From positions 1-38,343 of the forward strand of contig JADNRV010000403.1 in assembly GCA_015499995.1 (NCBI GenBank): a stretch of 38,343 nucleotides of DNA, given 5' to 3'. Every line of letters begins with the position of its first letter. Position 1 is the stretch's first letter. This document shows, in pieces, positions 10,358 to 20,522 of the stretch. Source of the DNA: Flammula alnicola. Its lineage: Eukaryota > Basidiomycota > Agaricomycetes > Agaricales > Strophariaceae. Below the pieces are notes generated by a model. That model was not told where the DNA came from and did not search any database. It saw nothing but the letters and a program-made list of their open reading frames with translations. Made by a program: the position numbers and the translations under genes.

Positions 10358-10447
10358 GTTGTGTGTTTACTTCGTCTAGTAAAGGGTCGATGAGCAAGGA
10401 ATAGGATAAAGGCATTCTATTGCACGTGCGGAGCGCTTTCTGAGTCA

Positions 10448-11795
10448 AATCGGAGTTTTAGATCTCATAGTGCGCCTCTAGGTTGTTGTGGAATTCCAGT
10501 GACTACAGTGAGATGGCATTCGGCTAGATTAGATAGATAGATTAGATTCCATCAGCGGCTGTGCACGGTCTCAGCGTCTCCTTGTCCGACACATTCCATT
10601 CTTTGCCTGCGATGCTATACCACAGGTGTGCTCGACCTTCCGAGCATCCGGTCAGATTGGACTGCTCCAACGTGGGACTATTCACTGCAAGTCGTGGCCT
10701 TCCTTGTTATCTCAAGAGAATCAGCCTATCACCATGTAAGTACACTATTTTTCTCATAGTCCGGCATTCAACTAATCTGATGCGGACTTATGCAGACTTT
10801 TTTCATATAGTTATGCCGATACTAACCCTGAGCTGCATGTCAAATTTCCCACCTAACATCGACTGCCCTCACGAGTCGTTCGTTCTGCTTGCCTGTTGCT
10901 GTTTGCGCGCCTGATCAGGCCTCAGGTGTCATGAGCAGTTTCTGATATGCTGCGGAAGTAAGGTGTAGGTCATCTCCAAACTGAAATCTGTCGTCACATG
11001 TCTCTTCCAAGATTTCAGAGTGTCATTCCCAACAGTTCTGCCCACTACTAGTCATTTCAAATGGATTCATAATTGCTTGTATTTCTGTAACATAATGCAG
11101 TATGCATAGTAGTGAAGTCATGATTGTAGCTTATAAGAAAGAGATAGAATATCCAATGCCGATTTTTTCTCCAATGTCTGGCCTTCCAGCGTCGCCAAAC
11201 TTAAATCCTCGACCTTGTATTGGCCCTTAACTCATCTTTATCTGGTGTGCGGACCGATGGCGACATTCCCATCTTGACGAAGTGATGGGGTTCGGCGTAC
11301 CCCAGACCTCCATGCTCGATTCTGGCGGCGTGAATCTTGCACATGCATTCCATTATCTGACGGCTTGTCGAAAATAAAAGCACGTTAGTGTCGGATTACT
11401 CAGAGTGACAGACAGCCGATTATACACACGTACTTGAACTCTTCTTTGCTGAGCGAATTATGCTTGTCCGGCACACATATTTCGAGCACTAAGCAGCCTA
11501 CTGTTTTGCCTTTATGCTTTCCTTTGAAATACCCGTAGCAGCGTGGGATGACCGTTCCCTGGAGGTGGATAAGATGCGTGTTATACATCTCATACTCGTG
11601 CTTCAGGACATCGTTCGCCCTCTCGTCTCGAGCAAGCTTGAGGAACATTTTGTGCGTACACTCCTCCATTACGGGCCCAACTGTTGCGAAGTGGATGTCC
11701 TTGTGGGGAGCCTGAGAAAAGCGTGCACAAATGGTCGCAACTTGATGGTAGGCCCCTCTGTCGAATTCGAAGGCGGAGAGGTCCCAAACGCATGG
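10448..11795. repeat. Segmental duplication, copy B (kinase-like block)
   Basis: This pairs with 430-1880 in direct orientation, about 10 kb away. It carries an extra ~160 bp near 10507-10669 with a TAGATTAGATAGATAGATTA microsatellite, and lacks about 115 bp of copy A near 11035 and about 190 bp inside the kinase-like coding sequence near 11256. Confidence 0.85.
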
Positions 11796-11801
11796 CAGCA
11801 C
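11201..11801 (-). pseudogene. Kinase-like protein, truncated (copy B)
   Basis: Exons complement(11201-11363, 11434-11801) correspond to copy A and use the same GTACGT donor. The N-lobe region is well preserved (DRGAYHQVATICARFS, KVFLKLARDERAND with Met for Val). The second exon has IHAARIEHGGL and then HHFVKMGMS, after which about 190 bp are missing. The frame ends in an unrelated tail (SVRTPDKDEL) instead of the PRIVDFSTARKH region. The 5' end also differs: the frame opens MLPCVWDLSAFEF, because the duplication ends near there. It is probably a non-functional remnant, though the frame is open. Confidence 0.6.
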
Positions 11802-13203
11802 GCAAGTACTGCGAAAGTATGAACGCCATTATGGTCTAATTATAAATCAATATTGCCATTCCGGAAGCATGATTATGACCTACCGGATGCTATTCGAGTT
11901 GGTTTGCCTCGCAGAATCATTAATGTTGTATGCGATCTTACCTCAGCTTTTATGTGGGAGCCCCACCACCGATCATGACGATAAGGTGAAAGGATGAGCT
12001 CGGGGTGTCAGTGAGTCTCTCCATCGCATGGCATCCTGATCCTGGCGATCATGCTGAGATTTGTGTGCCAGTGAGATTTCCCTGTTCATCGCACATGCCA
12101 CCGATTATGACGATAAGGTGGAGAAGGATGAGCCGGTGAGCCCATGGATTTCCATCAGCATTTCGCCATACGTGGGCAGGCATCTATCGCATCCTGTCTT
12201 CTGAATGTATACTTCGGAAGTACACTTCTCAATTCACTCATGGCAAATCATGCAACCAGAAAAGAATAGGATGGCCAAAACATGAAATTAAAGATAAGAG
12301 CAGAGAATAAAGTTATATCTAGTTCATTGAGACCGAGATGAAAGTTAAATGTGAGAGAGAGAGTAAATTTAGGCGCCTGGTGTTCAAGTGCGTTGACAGT
12401 TTAGGACACAGGTAGACAACTTATTGGCTCCCGGCGTCGCTTGAAGCACCTTTCAATATAAATATCAGGGAATGTGAAAAGAAGCTTTTGGACCATGTAA
12501 CAGTTGAAATTTGCGAACGTGCGTGAGTCGGTACCCTATCTCTGCGACTGGGTTAGGATGTACAGGATCTTCGTCGTTGCTGTGGATTTAGGGCGTAAGT
12601 TCAAGTTGAATGTATGTAGATGCACGACTCACGAGCGGACATATTTCTTTGTATTCTATTGAAAGAAGGTTCTACATCGCATTCCATGTCTCTTATTGGT
12701 TTACACATGATTGATTGGACAACAGATAAGTTGGCAACACTACGGCGCTAATTAATCTACCTACAGATTATTACTTGTACCCTGTTAATTAAAACCAATT
12801 TTTTATCATTCTCCGAGGAGTTTCATTTTTCTACAGCTGAGGCTCCACTGGAAGTCCAACTTTGGAATGGACAGGCGCCAACTAATGGGGCGCATGTGCG
12901 ACTTTATTTCCTCGTTGATCGTGGTCATGCGATTGTGATCACGGGCGCTACTTATTCGATTTTGAATTCTTCCGGCACACTGGTGCAGTTCATTTGCTGC
13001 CTTCCTATCAACCAGTGCTGCGCATGGAGAAATTTCATTAACAATGTGCTTATGGTTCTAAGGCAGTGAGATCAGTCATGGAGTCTATATTCTGATGAGC
13101 CAGAAGGACCACGAGACACGTATATTCGGAGAGCCGTATCTCTGGCATGAAACCTTCTTGGTCCATCTTCCGGCCCAGTGGCATTACCGCGCAGCAGGGA
13201 GGC
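11802..13203. other. No recognised gene; degenerate direct repeats
   Basis: No open frame of useful length was found. A 35-bp motif around GACGATAAGGTG, with CACCGAT before it and AAGGATGAGC after it, occurs at about 11965-12000 and again at 12097-12133, suggesting a degenerate ~132-bp tandem repeat or an old element. The last several hundred bases should include the promoter of the gene starting at 13254. Confidence 0.45.
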
Positions 13204-13210
13204 TATAAAA
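13204..13210 (+). promoter_or_regulatory. TATA box of the 365-residue protein gene
   Basis: TATAAAA lies 44 bp upstream of the ATG at 13254. That spacing gives only a short 5' leader, so the true transcription start would be very close to the ATG. Confidence 0.5.
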
Positions 13211-13253
13211 TGCCAGACCTTTGGCTATGCAGTAACCGTTCTCACCAGACAAT

Positions 13254-14603
13254 ATGGCTTCCCCCAGTGTCATCCCTGTCACAAGCTTTGGCGCATACCT
13301 TGCTCAAAACCCCAATCCTTACCGCGATTGCGACGTAATTAGTGTCACCCACAGCAAGAATCTAAATTCCCCCGTCCTACATGAATACCTTCACCTCATT
13401 ATTCGTCATCGACCCTCTAACAGCTGGCGTCGTCTCCTCGTAGAGCGTCAGACCAATCAAGACCAGGTCATCGTTGGCCTCTGGCCTTGGGTGCCCGGAC
13501 GACGTAGTGGCAGCAGTGGCAGCAGCGGCAGCAGTGGCAACAATGGGCTACCCCTCCCTCTCCTCATGCGCAACCTTCGCTTCAACTCAGTCAGTCTTCA
13601 ATCCGTTGCGAGTATACTTTTGCATGTGCATCGCCAGAGGCCCCAATACCATCTTGTCAATGCCAATTGTTTTTGGTATGCCGACGCAGTCTTCCAGATA
13701 CTCGGAGGCGCACCCGGCGGCTCCCAATATCACCAGTGGCCATACATTGCATTCAGGGGGTTAGCTATTATTCCTAACCCTCCGGTGGTACGTAACTCGT
13801 AAAATTTACTCTATGAAACACCCTTGTGTTCCTGATATTTGTCCCTATCGTTGACAGTTTATTGCTCTTCGAAACGCAGCCGGAGGGTTTCAGAGCCAGC
13901 TGCCACATACACCCTTCAGAGGGGAGCTTCCAGGCGCGGGTGGTGAAGACCAAGATGCTGTTGGCGAGGGCGAAGATATATATGATGTCTTCCCCAAAGC
14001 TCTTCAAGTCACGGGAGATACACCGGCCGACTTTGACGCCTCTATCATCGAGGCCGAAGAAAATGAGGTATGTTTCCAGTCGTAACGTTCAATATGCATC
14101 ATATTTCTGAGCGATAATTGTTTGTAGGCCTCAAAGTGTATCATCAAGGCGATGAAGGAGGTTGATCTCATTTCAAACCTCGATGTAAGTTATCAAGTTG
14201 ATCACCCTATCTTTGAAATCTTCTCACCGCCACCGCTAATCCCATTGCTAGGAGCTCGCCATTCGCAGCGTCACCGAAGAGCGTAAAGCAGACATTATCG
14301 CATTCTCAAATGCAGTCCTTGCCAATCCTGAGAAAGAAGCGGACCTGGCATACTTCGGAAGTCGCTTGAACGATAACGAAGAGGTAAAAATCACCTGCTC
14401 CCCCTTCTCGAATGCCCGTATATTAATATCACGGATAGGTACAACTCGATCAAGATTCGGAGGATTCCGACTTTATCGCTAAACTCATTGCCACTGTGGC
14501 TAAGATTGGTTCTGCGAACGCCCCGTCCGAGCAGGAAGAAGCGCGCTATGAGGAAGCGATTCGTGTTTTTGCCGGCAGTGTTCTGAGGGAGGTACCCAAT
14601 TAA
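13254..14603 (+). CDS. Uncharacterised 365-residue protein, five exons
   Basis: Exons 13254-13787, 13858-14067, 14128-14184, 14252-14383 and 14439-14603 all join in phase 0 with standard GT-AG introns (60-70 bp), giving 365 residues. I do not recognise the family with confidence. The first 178 residues contain a tandem SGSSGSSGSSG linker at about residues 84-96 and a conserved-looking YHLVNANCFWYADAVFQIL segment, similar to Cys/Trp-containing stretches in uncharacterised agaricomycete proteins. The second half is strongly acidic and helix-prone (GGEDQDAVGEGEDIYDVFP, ASIIEAEENE, ALANPEKEADLAYFGSRL). There is no signal peptide or transmembrane segment. It lies alone between the duplicated blocks and appears intact. 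A nuclear or cytosolic role is possible but unsupported. Confidence 0.75.
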
Positions 14604-14828
14604 CCAGGTTCTGAAATCCCACAATTGCTTTGAATTGTACTTGTATCTCCAAACTTTTTATTCGTGATTCTCTGATCTCAATCCAGATCTACGTAAGTCG
14701 TCAGGGCAAATAAAAAAAATATCCTGTGCATATATCTTGATTACGTTTGATCCTAACAGGCTACGGCAACAGCATAAAAACTGAAAAGGAGATCTTGAAG
14801 CAATTATGAGCACACCATACAGTACTGT

Positions 14829-15807
14829 TTAATGGAGAGTAAATCCCAATATCTCGTGGGCTTTGGGGACAACAATCCGCCATATCTCGTCATCAGTATA
14901 TGCCTCATCTGGGAAATCCGTCCAAAGATCGGTCGTCTGAACACCGCCTCTGGAGGAGACGAAGAGATGGAATTTGATTTTAGAATCGTTCCAATTCTTC
15001 CTTGTAGATTCAACTTCGTCTGTTAGATTCAGGTATTCGGTTTTGCTTGAAAGTGGAGGTCTCAGGTGGCATACAAGGACTTACATCTTAAGCTGCCAAC
15101 GTGAGCATAATGGCCTTGTAACATTGACTTCAGGAATTCGACAGCTTCCTTCAAATTTTGTAATAAATCAAAACACAATAAGCCCAAGCTTCGACTCCTA
15201 ACCAATAACTCACCGTATATGATTTCGGTCGATCAATTCTTGGCGTTATGTCTTTGGCAGAAACTTTGGACCAAGTTGTGTCGGCATTTTCAGTATGTCC
15301 ATAGCTGAGCATCACACTTCCTTTGGCGAATGGAGCCTTATATTTGGCCGCAAGGCGATCTTTCTTACGAACACCAAGCTCTTTCCCGCTCACGGCCTCC
15401 ATAATCAGGTCCCAATCTTTACCTTCAGGGTCCATCTCCGCCCAGAGCCTTCCCCCATCCTTGTCGTATAGAGGGTACAGGAGCTCGATATTTTCGGCTC
15501 GTGGGTCAGACAGGTGGTGTCCTAGAGCTCTTAGAGCGGAGGCGACAGCTTCCTATAGCATCACCGCCGGAGAGCGTGCGGTCAGCGGAATGGCATTGGG
15601 GATAAATATTGGGGAGAGTGGCAGCTGGATGCGTACCTGATATGACGCTGGAGGTTGAACAACTGCATATTTTTCTTTATCTTTGGCGTTAGCGCCCTCT
15701 CCTGATGTAAGTAGAACCAGCGTGAGGAGTCTTGGTTTGTTGGTCGTGGGAGTAGGTGTGCCGGATGGCTTGACGGTTTTCCCATCCAGAGCTGCAGAGG
15801 GTGGCAT
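14829..15807 (-). CDS. Orphan-family protein, copy 3
   Basis: Exons complement(14829-15019, 15085-15148, 15214-15552, 15637-15807) join in frame to about 254 residues. All introns are GT-AG, the first with donor GTACGC. The layout is that of copy 1: a Pro/Thr-rich start (TVKPSGTPTPTTNKPRLL), SDPRAENIELLYPLYDKD, DWDLIMEAVSGKELGVRK, EAVEFLKSMLQG, and a C-terminus with WTDFPDEAYTDDEIW and VPKAHEILGFTLH. The family is not recognised. Conserved exon borders and phases across three copies argue that these are real genes. It is transcribed away from the SET/MYND gene across about 415 bp, so the two may share a promoter region. Confidence 0.72.
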
Positions 15808-16222
15808 GTTGCGCGTTTACTTCGTCTAGCAGTGAAGGGTCGACTAGCAAGGAATAGGATAAGGGAGGTGTTGGCAAGGAATTCGAAGGGTGGTCACTGT
15901 CACGAGGACACTTGAAGCTGTGCGATTTGTCACTTGTGGGCGACTACATAAAGCCTTCTTCAAATACATTTTTAGCCCACCATGGGAGATAATGTCACCG
16001 TTGTGGGCAGAAAGCAAGCAGAAAGCAAGGCGCGAGCTCAGCGACTGAGCGAGAGCTTCGTCAAGTTGGTATGATTACGTCATCTACATGTTGCGTTCCG
16101 TGGGAAGTGCAACAGACGACCCGACCAGAAGACGGAGACATTTCTCCTTCACTTATCTCCGCTCAGTTGCTGCTCAGCTGCAGCTTGATATTCAATGCAA
16201 ACTCTCACATATCAGGCCAAAT
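15808..16222. promoter_or_regulatory. Divergent intergenic region, orphan copy 3 / SET gene
   Basis: About 415 bp separate the start codons of two head-to-head genes. The same region is present at 3837-4237, so the duplication carried both divergent promoters along with orphan copy 1. No TATA box or binding motif was singled out. Confidence 0.5.
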
Positions 16223-18649
16223 ATGTCTGATTTCACTGCACTCAAGCAACAGAGGAAAGCGAAGGAAACAAGGTCTTACGCCACGGCTTCCCAGCAACAG
16301 ACGAGCCCATCTATTTCCAGGGCTTCTCAGGCAGCGCAGGACGAGATTACAGACTCGACAGATGATATGGAAGTCATCGATACCGAGAATTCACCTGAAG
16401 ACATGCCATCGACCCCGATAACTGGTTCAATCCCGTTAATTGTCAATGGTCTCTACGCGTCCATTCCTCCAGCTCTAGACATTCAGATGAGCAGCGGCGA
16501 TTCAGGAAAAGGGAGGGGCTTGTACACTAAATATCCTCGGAGGCCCGGTGAGTCGAGTATTTTATCCCGATTCCGTCGAATCTTAAATCCGGTACAAGTG
16601 CAGGCGATGTCTTGCTATCTCTGAAACCACACGTCGCTGCGCTGTCAAATAAAAATCTCGAAGAGTACTGCTCGAGCTGTTTTGCGCCAAAAAGTGGGTC
16701 ATTGAGGCGATGTACTGGCTGTAAGGTGTTGTATTATTGTGATGCGGTAAGTAAACCTTTTGAGTCATTTGAAGACTTGGCTGATCAAAACTTGCCTAGA
16801 AATGTCAAAGTAGAGATTGGACATTTCACAGGCAAGAATGTACCGCGATCCAGCGATGGTCTTCATCGTCGCAGAGATCTGGGTCGGGCTCTTTGGTTAT
16901 CCCTGGTGATGCAATCCGATGTCTTGCTAGAATAGTGTGGAGGAAGCAGAAATTGGGGCATGATAGTGTTTGGGTACGTCTTATCCAATGTCGCGGCCTT
17001 ACTAGTCTCTAACAACTTCCGGTAGGCACGAGAAATAGACGCGTTGCAATCTCGTGCGTTCTTTTCTTCAAGTTTGCTTTCTCGGCACCGGTGCTTATTA
17101 TTTTACCAGACTGCACATCCCTAAACAAAGACCCCAATTCCCAAGAATCACAGACGTATGCTCAGCTCGCTCACGCCCTGGTACACTTTCTCGGGCTCAA
17201 TACACCGCAAGAGCTGGCAGAATACGGTATGCAGAGCGCAGCTGATCTTGTTGACCTTATTTCACGGGTTCGTATTCTAACTATTCCTGGTTGAGCACGA
17301 CACCTCCTAATCACTAGCCCGTAGCTCACAACGAATACGTTCACGGTTTCTACGCCTGTCTTGGAACCCCTGGGAGCATGTGTTTCGCCGGCAGTTGCAC
17401 TCATCAATCACTCGTGTGACCCAAACGCCGTCGTCGTATTCCCTCGTGCTGGAGGCGAGTCCAAGAAAGATGAGGAGCCCCTGATGCAGGTGATCGCTCT
17501 CAAGCACATTGTGCCAGATGAAGAGGTATGTCTTATCTTTCCTTAGCTTGCCACCCGTCTCACGCCACTTCATAGATCCTCACGGCGTATATCGATACCA
17601 CTCTTCCCCGTGAAAAAAGGCAGAAAATCTTGCAAGAGACATCATTTTACATGCCAGTGCACGCTATGTGCCCCTCCCCCGGGTAGTCCCATTGACCTGA
17701 GGGAAGCGATGTGGTGTCCAAAAAAATGCGGCGGCGTTTGCCCGTTGCCGACCGAAGGTCAGTAGTGATGTTCTCACTGACGTTTTGCAGCCTTATTGAG
17801 TACGTTTCTTTTTAGAAAATAGCTTAACTCGCTGCGGTAGGTGTAAAGCCCCTGTGAAAGACACCGACGCGGTCCTCGATGCCATCCGCGTCGGCCAAGA
17901 GGCTTTGGATAAAGCAGAAGCATTACAGGTTTCAAGTACGCTCTCGTTTCAATAACAGTTAATTGAATTACCCGCTCATCCAAGTCATTGCAGACCCGCA
18001 AAAATCCATCCAGCTCACCACAAAATTGATTCCCATCCTAATTTCTGCCGGTCTCGTCCCAGGATCGCATCCGCTCCTCGCGCTCTCGCGATTAAATTCG
18101 TCCCTGCTCATAACGCACCTCCCTTCCACGGATCCAGCCATCGAAGAGGTGCTTTCTCCCGGCGTACAAGCACAAGCACAAGCACAATTGCAAGATACAA
18201 CTCACACGACCGTCGGGAGGAAAGAGGCCCAGGAGGCACTAGACGATGCGATCCGCGCCGCGACGCGCGCCAGCACGGGGTTGAGCCAGATTCTCGTGGA
18301 GGGACATCCCGTACGCGGTATCGCGCTTGCGGAGCTCGGGAAACTGTTAAGCGTCGACGAACCTGACCCGGCGCACGTAGAGCCCCAGCCTTCGCCAACG
18401 CCGTTAGGAATGACCTTGACGTCACCGGCGTACCCGCCCTCGGGCCCGCTGCGGCTCAAGCTGGCATATGAGACGCTCCTGCGCGCGCGAGCGGAGCTTG
18501 TGATTGGGTTTGGAGGAGGGAAGAATGAGGGTGGGGAGGTGGGGCAGAGCGTGCGGAAGCTGGCTGTGGAGCTAGAGAAAGAGATGGCTGTTTGGAAGAC
18601 GGGGATAAAGAATGTACTGGAGGACCGGGCCAAGCCTGCGAGGAGTTGA
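16223..18649 (+). CDS. SET and MYND domain protein (SMYD-like), with an apparent frameshift
   Basis: Nine exons: 16223-16547, 16604-16746, 16800-16973, 17026-17053, 17110-17267, 17325-17525, 17576-17761, 17823-17935, 17994-18649. The expected product is about 661 residues. After a ~100-residue polar leader comes the split SET domain: GRGLYTKYPRRPGD, then a complete MYND zinc finger (YCSSCF, CTGCKVLYYCDAKCQ, DWTFHRQEC), then HALVHFLG, ALINHSCDPNAVVVFP and DEEILTAYID. The post-SET cysteines CQCTLC and a long C-terminal helical region follow. SMYD-type proteins are lysine methyltransferases acting on histones or other proteins. Near 17640-17644 the frame breaks: two bases are missing between LQET and FTCQCTLC. 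If the break is real, the product is truncated before the post-SET cysteines; if it is a sequence error, the gene is intact. Confidence 0.85.
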
Positions 18650-19069
18650 TGGTGGTCCAGGTGGTTGCTCTTTTTCAATCTGAACCTCTGAAGACTTTTG
18701 CCCTCGTCGTTGAGTGTCAAGTTGCGTCATTTCAATGTACTTGAAAGACATATTTTATTTCGTCCACTTGCATCGTTAACAGATTACAAAGCAGCTTTCT
18801 CCTCGCTCTTCTGGGAGACTGGTCATCTTGTCGTCTATTTGGATTTGCCTAGTGTTCGCCAAGCTTTTCGTCCACCATCATCCATGGAGCTTGGGATTTC
18901 CCCAAGCACAGGTGTCCACGCAGTTTCTTTGCGGTGGCTTGCTGTACATCAAGAGCGTCATTGGACTGTTGAGGCTATGCAGCTATCACCTATGTTGTAA
19001 TATCACTCTAGACCGAGAAATCAAGGACGGGAGTTCCCACTCTCTTAAAGGACGAATTCACACATTCTT
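18650..19069. other. SET gene 3' region and possible transposase remnant
   Basis: A short downstream region is followed by sequence in which open frames of about 100 codons lack recognisable motifs. The right end may be the decayed N-terminal part of the transposase relic that begins near 19070. Confidence 0.35.
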
Positions 19070-20256
19070 GACGCATACCCGCCATGCTGCTCTCCACGTT
19101 GTCAGTATTGGCTCTGCTTCACAAGTCAAAAAGAGTATTTATATGGATGGCCACGAATGAGCGGATGTCGTCGAATATCGTCAGGATGTTTTTCTTCCTT
19201 AATGGCTAAATTTGAGGCGCGCATGGTTCATCATGAAGGTCCCGAATTACGATGCGTGGAGCCAACTCTTGGACCAGGAGAACGCGAAATTATACTGAAG
19301 TTCCACAACGAGAGTTCATTCCACCGGAACCAGGAGGTCAAGTGTTTGGTTGCGGAAGGGAGAGCAGCCGTTGCGCAAAAAAGGGGCATGGACGTCTGAT
19401 TCATGTTTCGGCGTTCATCAACCCTGAAACTGGGCGCCTAATTTTGGTTGATGCAGACGGCAACGCCATACGAGATTCTACCAAAATTATCTACCCTGGA
19501 TCTGGTGGCGATGCGTGGTGGGACTGTGAACAACTACTCAAACAGATGGAGGACGCTATTCAGATATTTGAAGCTGCACATCATGTGAAGCAGGGCCTTT
19601 TCATCTTTGATCAATCTTCCGCACACGCATCTCTACCACCTGACGCCCTAAAAATCTTCGAAATGAACAAATCTGATGGTGGAAAATGGCGACGCCAACG
19701 CGATACCATCATTCCCTACACAAATCCTGTGGCAGAGCGTCGTGGTAAACCACAAAAAATGACACTTCGCGACGGCATACCCAAAGGTCTGCAGCAAGTC
19801 CTTGAGGAGCGCGGATTCAAGGTCCGTAATCTCTGTTCCAACTGCGCTCCAGTGTGTCCAATCGATAACCAGAACTGCTGTCTTGCCCGTCTCCTTAGTC
19901 AACAGGATGATTTCAAGCATCAACCGTCAATGCTCGAAACATTCATCAAGTCTCGAGGCCACGAATACATTTTTCTTCCGAAATTTCACTGAATTAAATC
20001 CTATCGAAAAGGCAAGTAATTTATTCAAGTTATCGCATCATTTAAACTTTACATATTTACAATACCGGGTGGTGCAAATACCGCTACCGTGAAGTTGAAA
20101 AAAAGGACCCTCCAAGACGCAAAGAACACCGTTAAACAACGTCTCGAAGCCTGTCCCACGAGGTCATCTGTCGGTTCATCAACCGCTCATGGCGTTTCAA
20201 ACGGGCGATCATGTCGATCGAGGCCGTACTCAACGCATCTTAATATGATCTGGGTA
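19070..20256 (+). pseudogene. Decayed DDE transposase (Tc1/mariner-IS630-like superfamily)
   Basis: Translated segments match the DDE-endonuclease family common in mushroom-forming fungi. In order they are: YMDGHE and, after a stop, ADVVEYRQDVFLP; MVHHEGPELRCVEPTLGPGE; GRLIHVSAFINPETG; the catalytic-type GLFIFDQSSAHASLPPDA; GLQQVLEERGFKVRNLC; GHEYIFLPKFH; ELNPIE; CKYRYREVEKRTLQDAKN; and CRFINRSWRF. They lie in different frames. Breaks occur at about 19155 (TGA where relatives have CGA), 19345-19385, 19988 (two bases short before ELNPIE) and 20160. The stretch that usually follows SWRF is deleted. It cannot encode a working enzyme. It lies between the SET gene and the DUF6533-like gene. Confidence 0.85.
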
Positions 20257-20311
20257 GGATTGACGTGCCAAATGGTTGGGAAATTTTGGCCAAAACATTT
20301 GGCGCACCTAC
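20254..20311. repeat. Imperfect hairpin after the transposase relic
   Basis: The left arm GTAGG...GTGCCAAATG (20254-20274) pairs with CATTTGGCGCACCTAC (20296-20311). It may be part of the transposon's right end. No matching left end was found upstream. Confidence 0.35.
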
Positions 20312-20417
20312 AATGTCGTGGGAATTGTATGAAAACATTCGAATCCGTCGTTAGTTTTGCCCAAATAATTCGCTGAGATACCAAATTAAATTTGATGTGT
20401 TTGCTTCTCCACAACAG

Positions 20418-20424
20418 TATAAAT
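20418..20424 (+). promoter_or_regulatory. Possible TATA box of the DUF6533-like gene
   Basis: TATAAAT lies about 105 bp upstream of the ATG at 20523. This is a plausible distance, but the call rests on the motif alone. Confidence 0.35.
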
Positions 20425-20522
20425 CCCCCTTTCCAATATGGCGGTTCCTCGAGCGCTGGACGCCCCACTCCCTACAGACTTTAACACGATACTCATAATC
20501 TCTCTTAATTCTCTTTACGACA

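Larger units (their letters stand above)
14690..16474. repeat. Segmental duplication, source-like copy (pairs with 2675-4491)
   Basis: This holds orphan copy 3, the divergent intergenic region and the beginning of the SET/MYND gene. Here the SET exon continues into a nearly complete gene, so this copy is probably the older arrangement and 2675-4491 the derivative. Confidence 0.85.

Noticed and set aside
17026..17110. A second frameshift in the SET/MYND gene near 17060-17090
   Set aside because: A 56-bp GT-AG intron (17054-17109) with a pyrimidine-rich 3' end restores frame and gives the expected ALQSH segment.
18108..18720. Minus-strand frames of 105 and 172 codons
   Set aside because: They are antisense to the last exon of the SET/MYND gene and have no family features.
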